Shown here piece by piece: positions 5,770 to 13,196 of a stretch of DNA of 13,235 nt. Every line of letters begins with the position of its first letter. Within the stretch, counting starts at the first letter, position 1. This DNA comes from Lunatibacter sp035460985 (GTDB lineage: Bacteria > Bacteroidota > Bacteroidia > Cytophagales > Cyclobacteriaceae), in the NCBI GenBank assembly GCA_035460985.1, contig DATHWC010000017.1, forward strand, positions 1 to 13,235, read 5' to 3'. The notes below the pieces were generated by a model. That model did not search any database. It saw only the letters and a list, made by a program, of their open reading frames with translations, and was not told the origin of the DNA. Made by a program: the position numbers and the translations under genes.

Positions 5770-5789
5770 TTTGCCAATTTCTTGGCAAA
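5770..5789. repeat. Perfect inverted repeat TTTGCCAA / TTGGCAAA
   Basis: TTTGCCAA (5770-5777) and TTGGCAAA (5782-5789) form a perfect 8-bp dyad around TTTC. It lies between the oxidoreductase stop and the 12-bp hairpin. It has no U-tract on either side, so it could be an operator for a DUF6807-specific promoter or a second RNA hairpin. Confidence 0.45.
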
Positions 5790-5818
5790 ATGAATCTATA
5801 TCGATCTTGAAATCATAG

Positions 5819-7180
5819 TTAAACTTTCAACTTTGGTTCCCAGCCTTTTTCATAATCCCGCTTCCAAAGGGCTTTTCCTTTTTTACTGTTTTTGATATGA
5901 CCATTGCTGGAGTCACATTCCAAAATTTCCCCGGTTCGGGAAGCGATATTGGCTAGGTGACATAACAAAACACTTTTGGCACCTTCAAGAATTGGCGAAC
6001 GTTGTTCTTCTTTGCCACGAATAGCTTCAAAGAAATTCACCACATGTCTCGTCGACATGCCTCCTCCACCTCCAAGTTGCGTACCGCCTTCGTCACTTCC
6101 GGAAGCATTCTCTTTGATCAACTTGCCAGCCCTATCGTACATTTTGTAACCGCCTCTGTCAATAAATACCGTTCCTTCTGTGCCATAGATGACCGTTCCC
6201 CTTCCAGTAGGTCCAAAGGTATTGTACCCGTTTCGGCTCTTACCATCCCACTGGATAGTCTTGTTGTCTTCAAATTTAAATACCGCATCCATGGTGTCAT
6301 ACATGGTCCAGCCGTCGTTGGGCCAGTGGTATTTGCCGGAGTCAACGATCACGCGGCTCGGAAAGTGAACGTCAAGTGCCCATCTGGCTACATCCAATTC
6401 GTGGGTTGCATTGTTTCCGGACTCCGCAGTCCCGTAGTCCCAGCCATACCAGTGCCAGTTGTAATTCCAGGTATCATGGGTGTACTCTTTTCGTGGAGCG
6501 GGACCCTGAAACAATTCCCAGTCCAACCCATCAGGCGGAGAAGCTTTTTGTGGAATAGGAACTTCGCCCCGTGCGGAATTGTAAAAAGCGGTGGCCTTGT
6601 AGGCATTACCTATCTTTCCCTCGTGAATTTCTTTGATCACTTCAATACTTTCGGGAGCAGATCGTTGTTGGTTTCCCATTTGAACTACCTTGTTGTATTG
6701 CTTTTGGTAGGCGACAAGCAATTCACCCTCATAGGGGTTATGGCTGCAGGGCTTTTCCACATAGACATGTTTGCCTGCCTCCAAGGCCAGCCACGTACCA
6801 GGCGCATGCCAATGGTCGGGAGTGGCATTGATTAAAGCATCCACTTCCTTGTCCTCTATTACCTTAAGGATACTGTTCTCAAGTTTCGGTTTGTAATCGA
6901 TGACTTTTGCAAAGTTGGTTGCCGCCTTTTGCAACTGAGAGGGCATTACGTCACATAGATATACCAAATTGACGTTGCTGGTTTTCAGGCCAATGGGCTG
7001 GTAAAACGCCCCCAATCTCCTGCCTAATCCGGCTATAGCTACGTTTATCCTGTCATTTGCACCGATGATCTTGGCGTAACTCTTTGCGGAGAAGCCTACA
7101 GATCCCAAGGTGGCTATTCCCGCAGTGGTCAATGCAGTCTTTTTGAGAAATTCCCTGCGGACTTGGTTATTTTTTTTCAT
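5819..7180 (-). CDS. Tat-exported Gfo/Idh/MocA family oxidoreductase
   Basis: The 453-residue protein opens with a twin-arginine signal (R8-R9-E-F-L-K-K), a hydrophobic stretch and a likely cleavage near SYA (34-36), so it is exported folded, with its cofactor. The Rossmann motif GLGRRLG is at 51-57, NATPDHWHAP at about 118-127 and the Gfo/Idh/MocA signature EKP at 142-144. The C-terminal part contains NATHELDVARW, with the His of the family's substrate site. Members oxidise or reduce sugars and cyclitols with NAD(P), usually tightly bound in exported forms. It lies 48 bp after uxuA in the same direction and is followed by DUF6807, suggesting co-transcription with hexuronate genes. A plausible role is oxidation of an uronate-containing sugar in the periplasm; the substrate is unknown. 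Confidence 0.85.
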   Translation of the reverse strand: MKKNNQVRREFLKKTALTTAGIATLGSVGFSAKSYAKIIGANDRINVAIAGLGRRLGAFYQPIGLKTSNVNLVYLCDVMPSQLQKAATNFAKVIDYKPKLENSILKVIEDKEVDALINATPDHWHAPGTWLALEAGKHVYVEKPCSHNPYEGELLVAYQKQYNKVVQMGNQQRSAPESIEVIKEIHEGKIGNAYKATAFYNSARGEVPIPQKASPPDGLDWELFQGPAPRKEYTHDTWNYNWHWYGWDYGTAESGNNATHELDVARWALDVHFPSRVIVDSGKYHWPNDGWTMYDTMDAVFKFEDNKTIQWDGKSRNGYNTFGPTGRGTVIYGTEGTVFIDRGGYKMYDRAGKLIKENASGSDEGGTQLGGGGGMSTRHVVNFFEAIRGKEEQRSPILEGAKSVLLCHLANIASRTGEILECDSSNGHIKNSKKGKALWKRDYEKGWEPKLKV

Positions 7181-7228
7181 TATTAATTTTGGTTTATATT
7201 GCTACTGATTTTTTAAATCCACTTTGTT

Positions 7229-8410
7229 TTACAAAATGGTATGTATAAGACCCATTTCCAATCCCCTCAATTCTGCCAAGCCTTTCAGCCTTCCAATTGC
7301 CGAATATCCGGGGTTTGTTATTTTACCCAAATCATCAAGCATCTGGTGTCCATGATCCGGGCGCATAGGTAAGGATTTATTTCGCCGTTGCTGAAGTAAT
7401 ACCAATTCCTTTACCACTTCTATCATGGGAACATCGCCCTCAAGGTGGTTCGCTTCATAGAAATTGCCTTCTTCGTCCCGTTGCGTACTTCTTAAGTGAA
7501 TGAAGTGAAAATAATCCCCATACTTACGAACCATCTCCGGGAGATCATTGTCAGCCCTGACTCCCAAGGAGCCGGTACAAAACGTGAATCCGTTATGGGG
7601 ACTATTATTCCCCGCAAGTATGCGGTCATAGTCTTTGGCTGTACTAACTACCCTTGGCAATCCAAATATCGGAAATGGTGGATCGTCGGGATGTATACAA
7701 ATAAATACCCCACTTTCCTCCGCAACCGGAATGACGGCATCCAGGAATAATTGTAGGTGAAGAGCAAGTTTTTCAGCATCAATTCCTTCGTAGGTATTGA
7801 GTGTCTCTTGAAAGTCTTCTACCGAATATCCTGCCTCTGCACCGGGAAGTCCTGCAATGATCGTTCGCACAAGTTTTTCCCGGCCTTCATCTGGTAGGTT
7901 TTCCGTATAGGTTTGAGCTTTTTTCAGAATAGTGGGTGTATAATCCCTTTCCGCCCCGGGTCGCTTTAATATGAACACATCAAATGCCGCCAGGGAGGTC
8001 ATATCAAACCGCAAAGCTTTGGAACCGTTTTCCAGCGTGTAACCCAAATCTGTTCTCGTCCAGTCCAGAATGGGCATAAAATTATAACATAGCACGTGAA
8101 TACCTTCAGCCCCCAGATTTCGAATGGTTTGTTGGTAGTTGGCGATATGTCGCTCAAAATCACCTTTTCGTGTTTTGATATTTTCATGTACAGGTACACT
8201 TTCCACAACCGACCACCTTAATCCCCCGTCGGATACGATCTTTTGGCGTTCTCGGATGGCTTCCCGGGTCCAAACTTCCCCATTTGGAATATCATGAAGA
8301 GCTGTGACGATGCCAGTAGCGCCAGCCTGAAGAATGTCAGCAAGGCTGACAGGATCTTTGGGACCATACCATCTCATGGTCTGCTCCATATATATAGGTT
8401 GCTTGCTCAT
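7229..8410 (-). CDS. uxuA: Mannonate dehydratase
   Basis: UxuA removes water from D-mannonate to give 2-keto-3-deoxy-D-gluconate in the glucuronate branch of hexuronate breakdown; it acts in the cytoplasm and needs Mn2+ or Fe2+. The 393-residue length equals the family norm. The TIM-barrel sequence begins with MEQTMRWYGPKDPV. The metal ligands expected from ManD/UxuA structures are visible in order: H240 (CIHPDDPP), C278 (FCTGSLG), H305 (FIHLRS) and D352 (RPDHGH). Its ATG overlaps the stop of the SDR gene by 4 bp (ATGA), so the two are translationally coupled. This ties the SDR to mannonate as substrate or product. Confidence 0.95.
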   Translation of the reverse strand: MSKQPIYMEQTMRWYGPKDPVSLADILQAGATGIVTALHDIPNGEVWTREAIRERQKIVSDGGLRWSVVESVPVHENIKTRKGDFERHIANYQQTIRNLGAEGIHVLCYNFMPILDWTRTDLGYTLENGSKALRFDMTSLAAFDVFILKRPGAERDYTPTILKKAQTYTENLPDEGREKLVRTIIAGLPGAEAGYSVEDFQETLNTYEGIDAEKLALHLQLFLDAVIPVAEESGVFICIHPDDPPFPIFGLPRVVSTAKDYDRILAGNNSPHNGFTFCTGSLGVRADNDLPEMVRKYGDYFHFIHLRSTQRDEEGNFYEANHLEGDVPMIEVVKELVLLQQRRNKSLPMRPDHGHQMLDDLGKITNPGYSAIGRLKGLAELRGLEMGLIHTIL

Positions 8411-9222
8411 ACTCCCGCAAATACATTAAATCCCCCATCGACTTCTATGATGGCGCCGGTGACAAACTTGGAGGCGTCACTACAAAGAAACTGGACAGCA
8501 CCAAAAAGTTCATCCGGACTGCCAAACCTTGCCATCGGCGTGTTTTGAATAATCAGGTTTCCTCTTTCTGTCAGGCTTCCGTCATTGTTCGTTAGTAAGG
8601 TGCGGTTTTGTTCTGTGAGGAAAAAGCCGGGTGCAACAGCATTGACACGCATTCCCTCTCCGTATTTTTTAGCAAATTCAGTAGCCAGCCATTTTGTAAG
8701 GTTATCTACTGCCGCCTTTGCAGAGGCATAACCCATAACCCGCGTCATTGGCCGGGACGCTGCCATCGAAGAGATATTTACAATACTTCCTTTTTTATTA
8801 CCAGTCATTAAAGGTAGAAATGCCTTTGTAGGCAAAAAGGTACCCATATAATTTAAATCCATTATTTTCCGTACATCCTCTCCAGACAAGTCTGTCAGAA
8901 ATTGATCGGGCATCACAACTGCCCCGGGCATGTTTCCTCCCGCGGCATTGATGAGCACATCAATTTGGTCAAATTCCGAAGCAATCTCCTGATAGAGAGC
9001 TTGAAGTTGATCTTCCTGTGTCACATCAGCGACAGCTGGATGGGCAAATCCTCCTTCATCCTTGATCTCACTGACCAAATCGTTTACCTTTTCAGGGTTT
9101 CTGCCCAAAACAATGATCTGGGCACCTTCGGTTGCTAGGTGTTTTGCCATCGCCTTGCCCAATACTCCGGTAGCTCCGGAGACCATGATGATTTTATTTT
9201 TTACTGAAAATATGTTTGACAT
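8407..9222 (-). CDS. uxuB: SDR-family D-mannonate oxidoreductase (fructuronate reductase)
   Basis: This 271-residue classical short-chain dehydrogenase probably reduces D-fructuronate to D-mannonate with NAD(P)H, the step before UxuA. The cofactor loop is SGATGVLG (15-22), followed by NAAGGN (92-97) and the catalytic tetrad N124, S152, Y165 and K169. The NAAGGN-MPGA loop and the C-terminal VDGGFN-FAGV resemble the SDR-type mannonate oxidoreductase of Bacillus (YjmF/UxuB), which is unrelated to the longer E. coli UxuB. The ATGA overlap with uxuA strongly supports this assignment. A 2-keto-gluconate or tagaturonate reductase role cannot be excluded. It lies 36 bp after uxaA. Confidence 0.8.
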   Translation of the reverse strand: MSNIFSVKNKIIMVSGATGVLGKAMAKHLATEGAQIIVLGRNPEKVNDLVSEIKDEGGFAHPAVADVTQEDQLQALYQEIASEFDQIDVLINAAGGNMPGAVVMPDQFLTDLSGEDVRKIMDLNYMGTFLPTKAFLPLMTGNKKGSIVNISSMAASRPMTRVMGYASAKAAVDNLTKWLATEFAKKYGEGMRVNAVAPGFFLTEQNRTLLTNNDGSLTERGNLIIQNTPMARFGSPDELFGAVQFLCSDASKFVTGAIIEVDGGFNVFAGV

Positions 9223-9258
9223 GAGTTGGTTATTAATGTGTCGATTTGAATTTAAAGA

Positions 9259-10905
9259 TTATAAAGATACACCTCTTTTCCAAGGTATAAAATCATCCTG
9301 ATTCAATTCAACTGCTTTGGGTTTGATTTTTCCGCTGGCTGCTTGGATAATAAACTCAAACATATCATCACCTACTTCGGCGATTGTTTTTTCACCAGAG
9401 ACCACAAATCCAGTATCCACATCGATGATATCGGACATTTTTTGGGCCATGCGGTGGTTGGAGGAGATCTTAATGACAGGAGTAATAGGATTGCCAGTGG
9501 GAGTACCCAAGCCTGTAGTAAATAGGATGATAGTTGCCCCTGAACCTGCCATGGCCGTGGTACTTTCTACATCGTTTCCTGGAGTACAAAGCAAATTAAG
9601 TCCAGGTTTGGTGGCTTGCTCTGTGTAATCCAGGATGTCTACTATGGGGGAGGTACCACCTTTTTTTGCCGCTCCCGCAGATTTTATGGCATCGGTAATC
9701 AAACCGTCTTTGATATTTCCCGGTGAGGGGTTCATATCAAATCCCGATCCAACAGCTTCGGCGGAAGCCGAGTAGGTACGCATTAAATGCACAAATTTCT
9801 CCGCATTGGCATCTGTGGTACACCTGTTAATTAGTTCTTGCTCCACACCACAAAGTTCCGGGAATTCCGAGAGTATAGTTTTCCCTCCTAGGGTTGCTAA
9901 AATGTCAGATACATGCCCAACAGCTGGATTGGCGGATATGCCCGAAAATCCATCCGACCCGCCACATTCCAATCCAATAGTCAACTGGCTCAGTGGCGCA
10001 GGTTTTCTCCGTAGTTGGTCCGCATCGGCCAATCCCAAAAAAGTCTCTTGAATAGCTCTGGAGATTAATTGAGATTCTGTTCCTTCTTTTTGTTGCTCCA
10101 GGATGATCACCGGCTTTTTCAAATTCTTGTCAATGGCGTCAAGCTTTTCCCTCAATATAGCTGGTTGGGCGTTCTGACATCCCAAGCTCAGGATGGTTGC
10201 CCCCGCTACATTTGGGTTGGCGATATATCCGGCGATTAAGGCGCAAAGTGCTTCTGAATCTTGCCGGGTGCCTCCACAACCTCCCTGATGGGTGAGAAAT
10301 TTAATACCGTCCACCTGTTTAAACAGTCGGCTGTTTGCCTCACGTTCCACTGTCTGTAGATCCATGGTTGCGATTTTGTGTCCCTCCCCTTTTTCATAGA
10401 CAGTCTTCATCTGTTGTACAAAGGATTTGTAGGGGTTTGGTTTCGCAAACCCGAGTTCTTCCACGAAGGCTTGCTTCATGATATCCACGTTTCTATTTTC
10501 ACAAAAAACCAAAGGTACCACCAACCAGTAATTGGCTGTGCCTACCTTTCCGTCCGCACGGTGAAAGCCGTCAAATGTTCGTCCCTTCCATCGGCTTACG
10601 TCGGGTGCTTGCCACGGAGTGCTTTCCCGCTTTCCTGTATAGGGTGAGGTAGCATGGGCTAGATTTTCGGTGGTGATAGCTTCCCCCTGCTTTATGGGAG
10701 CTTTGGCTTTTCCCACTATGATGCCATACATATAGATGTAATCACCCGGGGCAAAATCCTGTTGCGCATATTTATGTTTTGCGTTTACAGAAGTCTTAAG
10801 CGTAATGGTTTGGTTTTCAAAGGTAATGTTGTCGCCTTTGTTTAAATCTGCCAGCGCAACCAGAACATTGTCTTTGGGATGTATTTTTAGAACGTTGTGT
10901 TTCAT
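9259..10905 (-). CDS. uxaA: Altronate dehydratase, full-length two-domain form
   Basis: UxaA dehydrates D-altronate to 2-keto-3-deoxy-D-gluconate in the galacturonate branch, in the cytoplasm. The 548-residue protein carries the N-terminal SAF domain (about 10-85) and the large UxaA/GarD catalytic domain. Conserved blocks include GTANYWLVVP (122-131), HQGGCGGTRQDSEAL (206-220) with a cysteine expected to serve the metal site, and ECGGSDGFSGISANPA (313-328). Both domains are in one chain, as in E. coli UxaA, though this protein is somewhat longer. It is the first gene of the minus-strand arm and faces kdgK across a 129-bp region with a shared operator candidate. The galacturonate isomerase and tagaturonate reductase that would feed it are not in the window. 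Confidence 0.93.
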   Translation of the reverse strand: MKHNVLKIHPKDNVLVALADLNKGDNITFENQTITLKTSVNAKHKYAQQDFAPGDYIYMYGIIVGKAKAPIKQGEAITTENLAHATSPYTGKRESTPWQAPDVSRWKGRTFDGFHRADGKVGTANYWLVVPLVFCENRNVDIMKQAFVEELGFAKPNPYKSFVQQMKTVYEKGEGHKIATMDLQTVEREANSRLFKQVDGIKFLTHQGGCGGTRQDSEALCALIAGYIANPNVAGATILSLGCQNAQPAILREKLDAIDKNLKKPVIILEQQKEGTESQLISRAIQETFLGLADADQLRRKPAPLSQLTIGLECGGSDGFSGISANPAVGHVSDILATLGGKTILSEFPELCGVEQELINRCTTDANAEKFVHLMRTYSASAEAVGSGFDMNPSPGNIKDGLITDAIKSAGAAKKGGTSPIVDILDYTEQATKPGLNLLCTPGNDVESTTAMAGSGATIILFTTGLGTPTGNPITPVIKISSNHRMAQKMSDIIDVDTGFVVSGEKTIAEVGDDMFEFIIQAASGKIKPKAVELNQDDFIPWKRGVSL

Positions 10906-10923
10906 TTCAATTATTTACTTATA

Positions 10924-10943
10924 TTGAGCAATCGATTGCACAA
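10924..10943. promoter_or_regulatory. LacI-type operator candidate in the divergent uxaA-kdgK region
   Basis: GCAATCGATTGC (10928-10939) is a perfect 12-bp palindrome with a central CG. The flanks extend it to 20 bp, TTGAGCAATCGATTGCACAA, with a single mismatched pair. A CG-centred AT-flanked palindrome is the classic form of a LacI/GalR-family operator. It lies 18 bp from the uxaA start and about 90 bp from the kdgK start, so one repressor could control both arms. The regulator gene is not in the window. Confidence 0.6.
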
Positions 10944-10958
10944 TTTATGGAAAAATCG

Positions 10959-10999
10959 ACTGAAAAAGCTGTGCTGCTTAGCTTTTTTTTCAGTTTTTT
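10959..10999 (+). promoter_or_regulatory. Attenuator-like U-rich hairpin upstream of kdgK
   Basis: ACTGAAAAAGCT (10959-10970) pairs with AGCTTTTT and CAGT (10980-10994) around a 9-nt loop, with three extra T as a bulge. A further T run reaches 10999. An alternative smaller stem AAGC/GCTT (10966-10979) competes with the main one. Read toward kdgK this resembles an intrinsic terminator. It may block read-through between the divergent arms, or attenuate kdgK if the promoter lies upstream near the operator. The true transcription start is unknown. Confidence 0.45.
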
Positions 11000-11034
11000 G
11001 AATTTTAAACCTCACTTCAAAAAAGAAAACTCGA

Positions 11035-12030
11035 ATGTCCAAACGCATAATTACATTGGGAGAGGTCATGATGAGGCTTTCCACCCCTGGTCATGAGCGA
11101 TTCATACAAACCCACAATTACGAAGTTCAATTTGGCGGTGCAGAGGCCAATGTTGCTGCCTCACTAGCTTATTGGGGGCAATCAGTAGCCCATATTTGCG
11201 CCTTTCCGGATCACGAGATCGGCAGGGCGGGAGTCCGCTATTTGCGTTCATCTAATATAGATACCTCTTTTGTTTTTTTAGGAAAGGGACGTATGGGGCT
11301 TTATTTCTTTGAAAACGGATCCATGCATCGATCTTCCAAGATCATTTACGACCGCTTCGATTCTGCCTTTTCCCTCTTTGATGGAGATCAGGTGGATTGG
11401 AAGAAGGTCTTTGCCGGTGCTGATTGGTTTCACTGGACGGGAATTACCCCGGCAATTTCCGCGCCAGCCGCCAAATTGTGCCTTCAGGCGGTAAAGGCAG
11501 CTCATGAACATGGCGTAAAGGTCAGCGGTGATATCAATTATCGGCGAAACCTCTGGCAATACGGGAAAACTCCCATAGATGTGATGCCTGACCTTATCCA
11601 ATATACCGACGTGATTATTGCAGGCTTGACGGATTTTGCCAATTGCCTGGATATCCAGGAAAAGGATTTTGTCACGGCTTGCGAAAAGGCAAAATTACTT
11701 TTTCCACAGATTCAATATGTGTCGACTACACATCGGGATGCGGTAAGCTCAACCCACAATAAGCTGTCAGGGGTTTTGTGGAACGGCAATGAATTGATTC
11801 AAGGACCCACGTTTGACATGCCTGATATTGTGGATCGGGTAGGAGGAGGTGATGCATTTATGGCGGGCCTTATTTTCGGTTTATTGAATAAAGCGGATAA
11901 GGATGCGCTGAGCTTCGCCCTTGCGGCTTCGGTATTAAAGCACTCGATTTCCGGCGACGCCAATTTTGTGACGGTGGAGGAAGTTGAGCATTTGGTTAAA
12001 GGAGAAAATGTCGGCAAATTACTTCGCTGA
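11035..12030 (+). CDS. kdgK: 2-keto-3-deoxygluconate kinase, PfkB family
   Basis: KdgK phosphorylates 2-keto-3-deoxygluconate, the common product of UxuA and UxaA, to KDPG using ATP. The 331-residue protein has the ribokinase/PfkB fold. FGGAEANVA (33-41) is the sugar-binding N-terminal block typical of KDG kinases, GDINYRRNLW (165-174) is the family's carboxylate-binding region, and DRVGGGDAF (267-275) is the PfkB signature with D273 as catalytic base and GGGD as anion hole. The length is slightly above the bacterial norm but normal for Bacteroidota. It is first in the plus-strand arm and is followed by TRAP uptake genes instead of the usual kdgA aldolase. No Shine-Dalgarno sequence is apparent; the ATG at 11035 matches the conserved start (IITLGEVMMRL). 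Confidence 0.93.
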   Translation: MSKRIITLGEVMMRLSTPGHERFIQTHNYEVQFGGAEANVAASLAYWGQSVAHICAFPDHEIGRAGVRYLRSSNIDTSFVFLGKGRMGLYFFENGSMHRSSKIIYDRFDSAFSLFDGDQVDWKKVFAGADWFHWTGITPAISAPAAKLCLQAVKAAHEHGVKVSGDINYRRNLWQYGKTPIDVMPDLIQYTDVIIAGLTDFANCLDIQEKDFVTACEKAKLLFPQIQYVSTTHRDAVSSTHNKLSGVLWNGNELIQGPTFDMPDIVDRVGGGDAFMAGLIFGLLNKADKDALSFALAASVLKHSISGDANFVTVEEVEHLVKGENVGKLLR

Positions 12031-12183
12031 GAAATATACCTTCTACATAAAACAAGTGCGTTTCTGGAAAAAGAAAGACAACATACTATATTTTTTCCCT
12101 AAACCAATGTAGTTTTAGGCGGTAAAAGATTTGTTTTGCTTTTTGCTAAAAAGTTCCAATCAATTCATCCATAATAATCACCA
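12031..12183 (+). promoter_or_regulatory. kdgK-dctP spacer with a possible promoter
   Basis: The 153-bp spacer holds TATATTTT (near 12088), which matches the Bacteroidota -7 box at seven of eight positions, and TTTCTGG upstream as a weak -33 candidate. A 6-bp inverted repeat CCTAAA/TTTAGG (around 12102-12120) has no U-tract. The gap is long enough for a separate promoter for the transport genes, but they may equally be read from the kdgK transcript. Confidence 0.3.
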
Positions 12184-13191
12184 ATGAGAGAATCAATTAA
12201 CAAGAATTCCCGATTTAATCTATTTCGAACAGGTTTTTCAATTCTATTAGTGCTGACGTTTTCAGCCTGTTCCAAGCCGGGAGGTGTCCGGATCCTAAAA
12301 CTTGGACACGGTCTTGACACGAGCCATCCCGTGCATGAGGCCATGATATTTATGGCCGACCGGATTGAAGAAAAATCCGGAGGGGAGGTGATAATTCAAG
12401 TGTATCCCAATCAACAGCTGGGTTCCGAAAGGGAACTGGTAGAGTTGCTGCAAATTGGAAGTCTCGCCATGACCAAAGTTTCCACGGCTGCCATGGAGGG
12501 CTTTGCACCGGAGATTAAAGTGTTAAGTCAACCGTATTTGTTCCGGGATGATGCGCATCAGGTCAAGGTATTGGAGGGACCGATTGGCAAGGAATTGTTG
12601 GCCGCTGGTGAAAAATATTGGTTCAAAGGATTATGCTTTTATGATGCTGGAAAACGCAGCTTTTATACAAAGGACAAACCGGTCAATACGCCGGCAGATA
12701 TCCGGGGATTGAAAATTCGGGTCATGGAAAGCCCAACGGCTGTACGCTTGATCCAGAGCTTTGGTGGATCTCCTACTCCTGTTTCCTTTGGAGAATTGTA
12801 CACAGCGCTTCAGCAAGGGATTGTTGATGGTGCGGAAAATAATCCACCGAGTTTATTAACCTCCAGACACTACGAGGTGTGTAAATTCTACAGCATCAAT
12901 GAACATACGGCAGTTCCGGATATGATGATCGTAAGCACCAAAGTATGGGAACGACTTTCTGATCAGGAAAAAAAATGGTTGCAAGAAGCGGCGGATGAAT
13001 CCGCCACATTCCAATATAAGCTTTGGGCAGAATCGGTGGAAGAGTCCATGAAGATTTTGCAGGAGGCAGGGGTTCAGGTATCCTATCCTGATAAGGCCCC
13101 GTTTGAAAAAGAAGCTGAAAAAGTTTACGAGGCCTTGAAAATCGAAGATCCCGAAATGTATGCGTTGGTTCAGAAAATAAAAAGTTACTAA
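12184..13191 (+). CDS. dctP: TRAP transporter substrate-binding lipoprotein, DctP family
   Basis: This 335-residue periplasmic receptor captures a carboxylate substrate for a TRAP transporter driven by ion gradients. A lipoprotein signal is visible: hydrophobic FSILLVLTFSA, then C29, so the mature protein is membrane-anchored. The DctP hallmarks are present: LGHGLDTSHPVHEA (39-52), QLGSERELVELLQ (78-90), RGLKIRVMESP (174-184) with R179 as the expected carboxylate-binding arginine, and SFGELYTALQQGIVDGAEN (201-219). Placement with kdgK and opposite uxuA/uxaA suggests a hexuronate or aldonate ligand, as for characterised TRAP receptors next to such genes. The ligand is inferred. The next gene starts 6 bp after its stop. 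Confidence 0.92.
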   Translation: MRESINKNSRFNLFRTGFSILLVLTFSACSKPGGVRILKLGHGLDTSHPVHEAMIFMADRIEEKSGGEVIIQVYPNQQLGSERELVELLQIGSLAMTKVSTAAMEGFAPEIKVLSQPYLFRDDAHQVKVLEGPIGKELLAAGEKYWFKGLCFYDAGKRSFYTKDKPVNTPADIRGLKIRVMESPTAVRLIQSFGGSPTPVSFGELYTALQQGIVDGAENNPPSLLTSRHYEVCKFYSINEHTAVPDMMIVSTKVWERLSDQEKKWLQEAADESATFQYKLWAESVEESMKILQEAGVQVSYPDKAPFEKEAEKVYEALKIEDPEMYALVQKIKSY

Positions 13192-13196
13192 AGGCA

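Noticed and set aside
6002..6835. 277-codon plus-strand frame opposite the Gfo/Idh/MocA gene
   Set aside because: It is the antisense shadow of a well-supported gene and shows no family motif.
12102..12120. CCTAAA/TTTAGG inverted repeat after kdgK as a terminator
   Set aside because: Only six base pairs and no following T run.
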